Of a stretch of DNA of 64,000 nucleotides, positions 53,737-64,000 are shown piece by piece. Position 1 is the first letter of the stretch; each line of letters begins with the position of its first letter. The DNA is taken from NCBI GenBank assembly GCA_940337035.1, contig CALNHX010001055.1, forward strand, positions 186,001-250,000, written 5' to 3'. The DNA is from Agriotes lineatus. Taxonomy: Eukaryota > Arthropoda > Insecta > Coleoptera > Elateridae. The notes beneath the pieces are model-generated. The model was not told the origin of the DNA, searched no databases, and worked only from the letters and a program-made list of their open reading frames with translations. Made by a program: the position numbers and the translations under genes.

Positions 53737-56700
53737 TCACATCACCTCGCATTGCATCGCATCACATCTCATCGCATCGCATCGCATCGCATCGCCTCGC
53801 ATCACATCGCCTCGCATCGCATCGCATCGCCTCGCATCGCACCGCATCGCCTCGCATCGCCTCGCATCGCCTCGCATCACATCGCCTCGCATCGCATCGC
53901 ATCGCCTCGCATCGCATCTCATCGCATCGCATGGTCTCGCATCGCCTCGCATCACATCACCTCGCATCGCATCTCATCGCCTCACATCGCCTCGCATCGC
54001 CTCGCATCGCATCGCATCACATCGCCTCGCATCGCATCGCATCGCATCGCACCGCATCGCATCGCATCGCACCGCATCGCATCGCATCGCATCGCATCGC
54101 ATCGCACCGCATCGCATCGCATCTCATCGCATCGCATCGCCTCGCATCGCCTCGCATCGCCTCGCATCACATCGCCTCGCATCGCATCGCCTCACATCGC
54201 CTCGCATTGCATCGCTTCGCCTCGCATCGCATCGCCTCACATCGCCTCGCATCGCATCGCATCGCATTGCATCGCATCGCACCGCATCGCACCGCATCGC
54301 ATCGCATCGCCTCGCATCGCATTGCATCGCATCGCACCGCATCGCACCGCATCGCATCGCATCGCCTCGCATCGCATCGCATCGCATCGCATCGCATTGC
54401 ATCGCATCGCACCGCATCGCACCGCATCGCATCGCCTCGCATCACATCACCTCGCATTGCATCGCATCGCCTCGCATCGCATTGCATCGCATCGCACCGC
54501 ATCGCACCGCATCGCATCGCATCGCCTCGCATCGCATTGCATCGCATCGCACCGCATCGCACCGCATCGCATCGCATCGCCTCGCATCGCATCGCATCGC
54601 CTCGCATCGCATCGCATCGCATCTCATCGCATCGCATCGCATCGCATTGCATCGCATCGCACCGCATCGCACCGCATCGCATCGCCTCGCATCACATCAC
54701 CTCGCATTGCATCGCATCGCCTCGCATCGCACCGCATCGCCTCGCATTGCCTCGCATCGCCTCGCATCACATCGCATCGCATCGCATCGCACCGCCTCGC
54801 ATCGCATCTCATCGCATCGCATCGCCTCGCATCGCCTCGCATCACAACACCTCGCATCGCATCTCATCGCATCGCATCGCCTCGCATCGCCTCGCATCAC
54901 ATCACCTCGCATTGCATCGCATCGCCTCGCATCGCATCGCATTGCATCGCATCGCACCGCATCGCACCGCATCGCATCGCATCGCCTCGCATCGCATTGC
55001 ATCGCATCGCACCGCATCGCACCGCATCGCATCGCATCGCCTCGCATCGCATCGCACCGCATCGCACCGCATCGCATCGCATCGCATCTCATCGCATCGC
55101 ATCGCACCGCATCGCACCGCATCGCATCGCATCGCCTCGCATCGCATCGCACCGCATCGCACCGCATCGCATCGCATCGCCTCGCATCGCATTGCATCGC
55201 ATCGCACCGCATCGCACCGCATCGCATCGCATCGCATCGCATTGCATCGCATCGCACCGCATCGCACCGCATCGCATCGCATCGCCTCGCATCGCATTGC
55301 ATCGCATCGCACCGCATCGTACCGCATCGCATCGCCTCGCATCGCATTGCATCGCATCGCACCGCATCGCACCGCATCGCCTCGCATCGCATCGCATCTC
55401 ATCGCATCGCATCGCCTCGCATCGCCTCGCATCACATCACCTCGCATCGCATCTCATCGCCTCACATCGCCTCGCATCGCCTCGCATCGCCTCGCATCAC
55501 ATCGTCTCGCATCGCATCGCCTCGCATCGCATCGCATCTCATCGCATCGCATCGCACCGCATCGCATCGCATCGCCTCGCATCGCATCGCACCGCATCGC
55601 ATCGCATTGCATCGCATCGCATCGCATTGCATTGCATCGCACCGCATCGCACCGCATCGCATCGCATCGCATCTCATCGCATTGCATCGCATCGCATCGC
55701 ATCGCGTCGCATCGCATCGCATCGCACCGCATCGCATTGCATTGCATCGCATCGCATCGCATTGCATTGCATCGCACCGCATCGCACCGCATCGCATCTC
55801 ATCGCATTGCATCGCATCGCATCGCACCGCATCGCATCGCATTGCATCGCATCGCATCGCATTGCATTGCATCGCACCGCATCGCACCGCATCTCATCGC
55901 ATTGCATCGCATCGCATCGCATCGCATCGCATCGCATCGCCTCGCATTGCACCGCATCGCATCGCATCGCATCGCCTCACATCGCCTCGCATCGCCTCGC
56001 ATCGCATCGCATTGCATCGCATCTCATCGCATCGCATCGCCTCGCATCGCCTCGCATCACATCACCTCGCATTGCATCGCATCGCCTCGCATCGCATTGC
56101 ATCGCATCGCACCGCATCGCACCGCATCGCTTCGCATCGCCTCGCCTCGCATCGCATCTCATCGCATCGCATCGCCTCGCATCGCCTCGAATCACATCAC
56201 CTCGCATTGCATCGCATCGCCTCGCATCGCATTGCATCGCATCGCACCGCATCGCACCGCATCGCCTCGCATCGCATCGCATCTCATCGCATCGCATCGC
56301 CTCGCATCGCCTCGCATCGCCTCGCATCACATCGTCTCGCATCGCATCGCATCGCATCGCACCGCATCGCATCGCATCGAATCGCCTCACATCGCCTCGC
56401 ACCGCATCGCCTCGCATCGCCTCGCCTCGCATCGCATCTCATCGCACCGCATCGCCTCGCATCGCCTCGCCTCGCATCGCATCTCATCGCATCGCATCGT
56501 CTCGCATCGCCTCGAATCACATCACCTCGCATTGCATCGCATCGCCTCGCATCGCATTGCATCGCATCGCACCGCATCGCACCGCATCGCCTCGCATCGC
56601 CTCGCCTCGCATCGCATCTCATCGCATCGCATCGCCTCGCATCGCCTCGAATCACATCACCTCGCATTGCATCGCATCGCCTCGCATCGCATTGCATCGC

Positions 56701-59700
56701 ATCGCACCGCATCGCACCGCATCGCCTCGCATCGCATCGCATCTCATCGCATCGCATCGCCTCGCATCGCCTCGCATCACATCACCTCGCATCGCATCTC
56801 ATCGCCTCGCATCGCCTCGCATCGCCTCGCATCGCCTCGCATCACATCGTTTCGCATCGCATCGCATCGCATCGCACCGCATCGCATCGCCTCGCATCGC
56901 ATTGCATCGCATCGCACCGCATCGCACCGCATCGCCTCGCATCGCATCGCATCTCATCGCATCGCATCGCCTCGCATCGCCTCGCATCACATCACCTCGC
57001 ATCGCATCTCATCGCCTCACATCGCCTCGCATCGCCTCGCATCACATCACCTCGCATCGCATCTCATCGCCTCACATCGCCTCGCATCGCCTCGCATCGC
57101 CTTGCATCACATCGTCTCGCATCGCATCGCCTCGCATCGCATCGCATCTCATCGCATCGCATCGCACCGCATCGCATCGCATCGCCTCGCATCGCATCGC
57201 ACCGCATCGCATCGCATTGCATCGCATCGCATTGCATCGCATCGCATCGCATTGCATTGCATCGCACCGCATCGCACCGCATCGCATCTCATCGCATTGC
57301 ATCGCATCGCATCGCACCGCATCGCATCGCATTGCATCGCATCGCATCGCATTGCATTGCATCGCACCGCATCGCACCGCATCTCATCGCATTGCATCGC
57401 ATCGCATCGCATCGCATCGCATCGCCTCGCATTGCACCGCATCGCATCGCATCGCATCGCCTCACATCGCCTCGCATCGCCTCGCATCGCATCGCATTGC
57501 ATCGCATCTCATCGCATCGCATCGCCTCGCATCGCCTCGCATCACATCACCTCGCATTGCATCGCATCGCCTCGCATCGCATTGCATCGCATCGCACCGC
57601 ATCGCACCGCATCGCTTCGCATCGCCTCGCCTCGCATCGCATCTCATCGCATCGCATCGCCTCGCATCGCCTCGAATCACTTCACCTCGCATTGCATCGC
57701 ATCGCCTCGCATCGCATTGCATCGCATCGCACCGCATCGCACCGCATCGCCTCGCATCGCATCGCATCTCATCGCATCGCATCGCCTCGCATCGCCTCGC
57801 ATCGCCTCGCATCACATCGTCTCGCATCGCATCGCATCGCATCGCACCGCATCGCATCGCATCGAATCGCCTCACATCGCCTCGCACCGCATCGCCTCGC
57901 ATCGCCTCGCCTCGCATCGCATCTCATCGCACCGCATCGCCTCGCATCGCCTCGCCTCGCATCGCATCTCATCGCATCGCATCGTCTCGCATCGCCTCGA
58001 ATCACATCACCTCGCATTGCATCGCATCGTCTCGCATCGCATTGCATCGCATCGCCTCGCATCGCATTGCATCGCATCGCACCGCATCGCACCGCATCGC
58101 CTCGCATCGCCTCGCCTCGCATCGCATCTCATCGCATCGCATCGCCTCGCATCGCCTCGAATCACATCACCTCGCATTGCATCGCATCGCCTCGCATCGC
58201 ATTGCATCGCATCGCACCGCATCGCACCGCATCGCCTCGCATCGCATCGCATCTCATCGCATCGCATCGCCTCGCATCGCCTCGCATCACATCACCTCGC
58301 ATCGCATCTCATCGCCTCGCATCGCCTCGCATCGCCTCGCATCGCCTCGCATCACATCGTTTCGCATCGCATCGCATCGCATCGCACCGCATCGCATCGC
58401 CTCGCATCGCATTGCATCGCATCGCACCGCATCGCACCGCATCGCCTCGCATCGCATCGCATCTCATCGCATCGCATCGCCTTGCATCGCCTCGCATCAC
58501 ATCACCTCGCATCGCATCTCATCGCCTCACATCGCCTCGCATCGCCTCGCATCGCCTCGCATCGCATCTCATCGCACCGCATCGCCTCGCATCGCCTCGC
58601 CTCGCATCGCATCTCATCGCATCGCATCGCCTCGCATCGCCTCGAATCACATCACCTCGCATTGCATCGCATCGCCTCGCATCGCATTGCATCGCATCGC
58701 CTCGCATCGCATTGCATCGCATCGCACCGCATCGCACCGCATCGCCTCGCATCGCCTCGCCTCGCATCGCATCTCATCGCATCGCATCGCCTCGCATCGC
58801 CTCGAATCACATCACCTCGCATTGCATCGCATCGCCTCGCATCGCATTGCATCGCATCGCACCGCATCGCGCCGCATCGCCTCGCATCGCATCGCATCTC
58901 ATCGCATCGCATCGCCTCGCATCGCCTCGCATCACATCACCTCGCATCGCATCTCATCGCCTCACATCGCCTCGCATCGCCTCGCATCGCATCGCATCAC
59001 ATCGTCTCGCATCGCATCGCATCGCATCGCACCGCATCGCATCGCCTCGCATCGCATTGCATCGCATCGCACCGCATCGCACCGCATCGCCTCGCATCGC
59101 ATCGCATCTCATCGCATCGCATCGCCTCGCATCGCCTCGCATCACATCACCTCGCATCGCATCTCATCGCATCACATCGTCTGGCATCGCATCGCCTCGC
59201 ATCGCATCGCATCTCATCGCATCGCATCGCACCGCATCGCATCGCATCCCCTCGCATCGCATCGCATTGCATCGCATTGCATCGCATCGCATCGCATCGC
59301 ACCGCATCGCATCGCATCCCCTCGCATCGCATCGCATTGCATCGCATTGCATCGCATCGCATCGCATCGCCTCGCATCGCCTCGCATCGCTCGCATCACA
59401 TCGTCTCGCATCGCATCGCCTCGCCTCGCATCGCATCTCATCGCATCGCATCGCCTCGCATCGCCTCGAATCACATCACCTCGCATTGCATCGCATCGCT
59501 CGCATCGCATTGCATCGCATCGCACCGCATCGCACCGCATCGCCTCGCATCGCATCGCATCTCATCGCATCGCATCGCCTCTCATCGCCTCGCATCACAT
59601 CACCTCGCATCGCATCTCATCGCCTCACATCGCCTCGCATCGCCTCGCATCGCCTCGCATCACATCGTCTCGCATCGCATCGCATCGCATCGCACCGCAT

Positions 59701-60400
59701 CGCATCGCCTCGCATCACATCACCTCGCATCGCATCTCATCGCCTCACATCGCCTCGCATCGCCTCGCATCGCCCTCGCATCACATCGTCTCGAATCGCA
59801 TCGCCTCGCATCGCATCGCATCTCATCGCATCGCATCGCACCGCATTGCATCGCATCGCCTCGCATCGCATCGCATTGCATCGCATTGCATCGCATTTCA
59901 TCGCATCGCATCGCACCGCATCGCATCGCATCGCCTTCGCATCGCATCGCATTGCATCGCATTGCATCGCATCGCACCGCATCGCACCGCATCGCATCGC
60001 ATCGCCTCGCATCGCATTGCATCGCATCGCACCGCATCGCACCGCATCGCATCGCATCGCCTCGCATCGCATCGCACCGCATCGCACCGCATCGCATCGC
60101 ATCGCCTCGCATCGCAATTGCATCGCATTGCACCGCATCGCACCGCATCGCATCGCCTCGCATCGCATTGCATCGCATCGCCACCGCATCGCACCGCATC
60201 GCATCGCATCGCCTCGCATCGCATCGCATTGCATCGCATCGCACCGCATCGCACCGCATCGCATCGCCTCGCATCGCATTGCATCGCATCGCACCGCATC
60301 GCACCGCATCGCATCGCATCGCCTCGCATCGCATCGCATCGCATCGCCTCGCATCGCCTCGCATCACATCACCTCGCATCGCATCTCATCGCCTCACATC
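53737..60400 (+). repeat. Family C block, copy 3
   Basis: It matches 41.37-48.0 kb at offset 12370, rising to 12510 after about 54.5 kb because of a 140-bp gain, and then 12505-12517. The internal 1.5-1.6 kb tandem duplication and the diagnostic variants of copy 2 are retained, so the two are recent sisters. Eight private single-base indels, all of homopolymer type, break the register at 53565-53566, 53676, 59390, 59499, 59775, 59936, 60117 and 60181. Confidence 0.8.
59387..60182 (+). other. Cluster of six single-base homopolymer indels
   Basis: Within 800 bp, six units change length by one: CC to C at 59390 and 59499, CC to CCC at 59775, T to TT at 59936, A to AA at 60117 and C to CC at 60181. 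The sister sequence at about 46.86-47.67 kb has an intact 5-bp register. One-base homopolymer gains and losses confined to one copy are the usual mark of unpolished long-read consensus, although true mutation cannot be excluded from sequence alone. Confidence 0.8.
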
Positions 60401-63400
60401 GCTTCGCATCGCATCGCATCGCATCGCATCTCATCGCATCGCATCGCCTCGCATCGCCTCGCATCACATCGCCTCGCATCGCATCGCATCGCATCGCCTC
60501 GCATCGCCTCGCATCACATCGCCTCGCATCACATCACCTCGCATCGCATCTCATCGCCTCACATCGCTTCGCATCGCCTCGCATCGCTTTGCATCTCATC
60601 GCATCGCATCGCCTCGCATCGCCTCGCATCACATCGCCTCGCATCGCATCGCATCGTATCGCACCGCATCGCATCGCATCGAATCGCCTCACATCGCCTC
60701 GCATCGCCTCGCATCGCACCGCATCGCACCGCATCGCATCGCATCGCCTCGCATCGCATCGCACCACATCGCCTCGCATCGCACCGCATCGCATCGCCTC
60801 GCATCTCATCGCATTACCTCGCATCACATCGCATCGCATCGCATCGCATTGCATCGAATCGCATCGCATCGCCTCGCATTGCACCGCATCGCATCGCCTC
60901 GCATCACATCACCACGCATTGCATCGCATCGCCTCGCATCGCATTGCATCGCATCGCCTCGCATCGCACCGCATCGCACCGCATCGCATCGCCTCGCATC
61001 ACATCACCACGCATTGCATCGCATCGCCTCGCATCGCATTGCATCGCCTCACATCGCCTCGCATCGCCTCGCATCGCATCGCATCTCATCGCATCGCATC
61101 GCCTCGCATCGCCTCGCATCACATCGCCTCGCATCGCATAGCATCGCATCGCACCGCATCGCATCGCATCGAATCGCCTCGAATCGCCTCGCATTACCTC
61201 GCATCACATCGTATCGCATCGCATCGCATTGCATCGCATCTCATCGCCTCACATCGCTTCGCATCGCATCTCATCGCATCGCATCTCATCGCATCGCATC
61301 GCCTCGCATCGCCTCGCATCACATCGCCTCGCATCGCATCGCATCGCATCGCACCGCATCGCATCGCATCGAATCGCCTCACATCGCCTCGCATCGCCTC
61401 GCATCGCATCGCCTCGCATCGCCTCGCATCACATCGCCTCGCATCGCACCGCATCGCACCGCATCGCATCGCCTCGCATCACATCACCACGCATTGCATC
61501 GCATCGCCTCGCATCGCATTGCATCGCATCGCCTCGCATCGCCGCGCCTCACCTTGCCTCGCCTCGCCTCGCCTCGCATCGCCTCGCATCACATCGCCTC
61601 GCATCGCCTCGCATCGCCTCGCATCACATCACCTCGCATCGCATCTCATCGCCTCACATCGCCTCGCATCGCCTCGCATCGCATCGCATCTCATCGCATC
61701 GCATCGCCTCGCATCGCACCGCATCGCATCGCATCGAATCGCCTCGCATCGCCGCGCCTCACCTTGCCTCGCCTCGCCTCGCCTCGCATCGCCTCGCATC
61801 GCACCGCATCGCATCGCATCGCATCGCCTCGCATCGCCGCGCCTCACCTTGCCTCGCCTCGCCTCGCCTCGCATCGCCTCGCATCACATCGCCTCGCATC
61901 GCCTCGCATCGCCTCGCATCACATCACCTCGCATCGCATCTCATCGCCTCACATCGCCTCGCATCGCCTCGCCTCGCATCACATCGCCTCGCATCGCATA
62001 GCATCGCATCGCACCGCATCGCATCGCATCGAATCGCCTCGCATCGCCTCGCATCGCATCGCATCGCCTCGCCTCGCCTCGCCTAGCATCGCATCGCATC
62101 GCATCGCATCGCATCGCATCGCATCGCATCGCATCGCATCGTATCGCATCGCCTCGCCTCGCATTGCATCGCCTCGCCTCGCATCGCATCGCATCGCATC
62201 GCATCGCATCGCATCCCATAGCATCGCATCGCATCGCATCGCATCGCATTACCTCGCATCACATCGCATCGCATCGCATCGCATCGCATCGCCTCGCATC
62301 GCCTCGCATTACATCACCTCGCTTTGCATCGCATCGCCTCGCATCGCATTGCATCGCATCGCACCGCATCGCACCATATCGCATCGCATCGCCTCGCATC
62401 TCATCGCATTACCTCGCATCACATCGTATCGCATCGCATCGCATTGCATCGCATCTCATCGCCTCACATCGCTTCGCATCGCATCGCATCGCATCGCATC
62501 TCATCGCATCGCATCGCCTCGCATCGCCTCGCATCACATCGCCTCGCATCGCATCGCATCGCACCGCATCGCATCGCATCGAATCGCCTCACATCGCCTC
62601 GCATCGCCTCGCATCGCATCGCCTCGCATCGCCTCGCATCACATCGCCTCGCATCGCATCGCATCGCATCGCACCGCATCGCATCGCATCGAATCGCCTC
62701 ACATCGCCTCGCATCACATCACCTCGCATCGCATCTCATCGCCTCACATCGCTTCGCATCGCCTCGCATCGCTTTGCATCTCATTGCATCGCATCGCCTC
62801 GCATCGCCTCGCATCACATCGCCTCGCATCGCATCGCATCGCATCGCACCGCATCGCATCGCATCGAATCGCCTCACATCGCCTCGCATCACATCACCTC
62901 GCATCGCATCTCATCGCCTCACATCGCTTCGCATCGCCTCGCATCGCTTTGCATCTCATCGCATCGCATCGCCTCGCATCGCCTCGCATCACATCGCCTC
63001 GCATCGCATCGCATCGCATCGCACCGCATCGCATCGCATCGAATCGCCTCACATCGCCTCGCATCGCCTCGCATCGCACCGCATCGCACCGCATCGCATC
63101 GCATCGCCTCGCATCGCATCGCACCACATCGCCTCGCATCGCACCGCATCGCATCGCCTCGCATCTCATCGCATTACCTCGCATCACATCGCATCGCATC
63201 GCATCGCATTGCATCGAATCGCATCGCATCGCCTCGCATTGCACCGCATCGCATCGCCTCGCATCACATCACCACGCATTGCATCGCATCGCCTCGCATC
63301 GCATTGCATCGCATCGCCTCGCATCGCACCGCATCGCACCGCATCGCATCGCCTCGCATCACATCACCACGCATTGCATCGCATCGCCTCGCATCGCATT

Positions 63401-64000
63401 GCATTGCATCGCCTCGCATCGCCGCGCCTCACCTTGCCTCGCCTCGCCTCGCCTCGCATCGCCTCGCATCACATCGCCTCGCATCGCCTCGCATCGCCTC
63501 GCATCACATCACCTCGCATCGCATCTCATCGCCTCACATCGCCTCGCATCGCCTCGCATCGCATCGCATCTCATCGCATCGCATCGCCTCGCATCGCCTC
63601 GCATCACATCGCCTCGCATCGCATAGCATCGCATCGCACCGCATCGCATCGCATCGAATCGCCTCGCATCGCCTCGTATCGCATTGCATCGCCTCGCCTC
63701 GCCTCGCCTAGCATCGCATCGCATCGCATCGCATCGCATCGCATCGCATCGCATCGCATCGCATCGCATCGCATCGCCTCGCCTCGCATTGCATCGCCTC
63801 GCCTCGCATCGCATCGCATCGCATCGCATCGCATCGCATCCCATAGCATCGCATCGCGTCGCATCGCATCGCATCGCATCGCATTACCTCGCATCACATC
63901 GCATCGCATCGCATCGCATCGCATCGCCTCGCATCGCCTCGCATCACATCACCTCGCTTTGCATCGCATCGCCTCGCATCGCATTGCATCGCATCGCACC
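60401..64000 (+). repeat. Family D block, copy 2 (cut by the window end)
   Basis: It matches copy 1 at offset 12517 to about 60.9 kb. About 360-490 bp are then missing around 61190, so the B-type TAGCA expected near 61226 is absent. Further right the offset is about 12287 (TAG ends 62001 and 62086) and 12282 (63626 and 63711). TTACC and TCGCT-TTGCA landmarks are present as in copy 1. Confidence 0.8.
61541..61870 (+). repeat. Triplicated CCGCGCCTCACCTTGCC module
   Basis: The motif occurs near 61541, 61751 and 61836, so it is spaced about 210 and 85 bp, whereas elsewhere it is single within each superunit (near 293, 5433, 11372, 48545, 49509, 51139, 63421). Each copy is followed by four TCGCC units. 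This is a local rearrangement of family D copy 2, next to the 61.19 kb deletion. Confidence 0.8.

Larger units (their letters stand above)
1..64000 (+). repeat. Pentanucleotide (TCGCA)n satellite array with nested higher-order structure
   Basis: Every part of the window can be read as consecutive 5-bp units TCGCA or one-step variants: position 5 A to C (TCGCC, the commonest), 1 T to C (CCGCA), 2 C to T (TTGCA), 3 G to A (TCACA, TCACC), 3 G to T (TCTCA), 4 C to A (TCGAA). The unit always lies on the + strand and I saw no inverted stretch. A pure array has base fractions C 0.4, G 0.2, A 0.2, T 0.2 and one CpG per 5 bp. The unit phase changes only at rare indels, near 9.82, 15.79, 25.65, 32.28-32.91, 39.90, 53.57-53.68 and 59.39-60.18 kb. 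Such arrays are typical of eukaryotic heterochromatin; the chromosomal location and the species are not visible here. Both window ends lie inside the array, so its true length is unknown. Confidence 0.98.

Noticed and set aside
1..64000. CRISPR array
   Set aside because: There are regular repeats but no unique spacers and no cas genes. The repeat unit is 5 bp and everything between is the same repeat.
1..64000. Telomeric repeat
   Set aside because: The unit has no G-run on either strand (TCGCA/TGCGA), unlike TTAGGG-type repeats, and the multi-kilobase HORs are not telomere-like. A subtelomeric position remains possible.
1..64000. CENP-B box or other known centromere protein site
   Set aside because: The box core needs a CGGG element. 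GG is almost absent here (only isolated TGGCA or ATGGTC units) and no match was seen on either strand.

Overview
The whole 64 kb window is one uninterrupted satellite DNA array. I find no protein-coding gene, RNA gene, transposon, CRISPR array, origin or unique-sequence island in it. The basic unit is a pentanucleotide, TCGCA on the + strand (TGCGA on the - strand), always in the same orientation. About ten point variants of that unit supply all the information in the array: TCGCC, TTGCA, TCACA, TCACC, TCTCA, CCGCA and TCGAA are common, and TAGCA, TGACA, TTACC, TCCGC, TCGTC and TCGCG are rare. A megasatellite-like array of this length points to eukaryotic heterochromatin (centromeric, pericentromeric, subtelomeric, or on a sex, B or germline-restricted chromosome). 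The sequence alone does not identify the species.

The array is nested. Level 1 is the 5-bp unit. Level 2 is short higher-order repeats (HORs), for example a 27-unit, 135-bp HOR near 3.2-3.65, 8.3-8.75 and 14.3-14.7 kb, and a 19-unit, 95-bp HOR near 35.0, 43.3 and 55.8 kb. Level 3 is multi-kilobase superunits, followed here through rare variant units used as landmarks. I name four block families. Family A (1-9.4 kb, 11.1-15.4 kb and later fragments) repeats at offsets of 5.1 and 5.9-6.0 kb. Family B (9.4-10.6, 15.4-17.6 kb and repeatedly to 30.4 kb, then 39.3-41.4 kb) carries TAGCA, TCCGC and a 4-bp TCGA slip, and alternates with A fragments in superunits of 2.9-3.9 kb. Family C (33.6-36.1, 41.4-48.0, 53.7-60.4 kb) is dense in CCGCA and TTGCA. 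Family D (48.0-53.4 and 60.4-64.0 kb) is marked by TTACC and by a TTTGC-containing variant. The right-hand 22 kb is a C+D superunit of about 12.3-12.5 kb present almost twice.

The very long open frames (up to 7,363 codons) are arithmetic artefacts. Five is not a multiple of three, so each frame on a strand reads the same five codons in rotation, and neither strand's set contains a stop. Stops appear only where a variant unit creates one.

Three things deserve a second look. First, the landmark units allow the amplification history and recombinant junctions to be read directly. Second, a 630-bp eroded island lies at 32.28-32.91 kb. Third, single-base homopolymer indels cluster in the 53.6-60.2 kb copy but are absent from its 41-48 kb sister, which looks like assembly or consensus error. 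All alignments were made by eye from landmark offsets, so block borders are good to tens of bases at best, and identity values were not computed.
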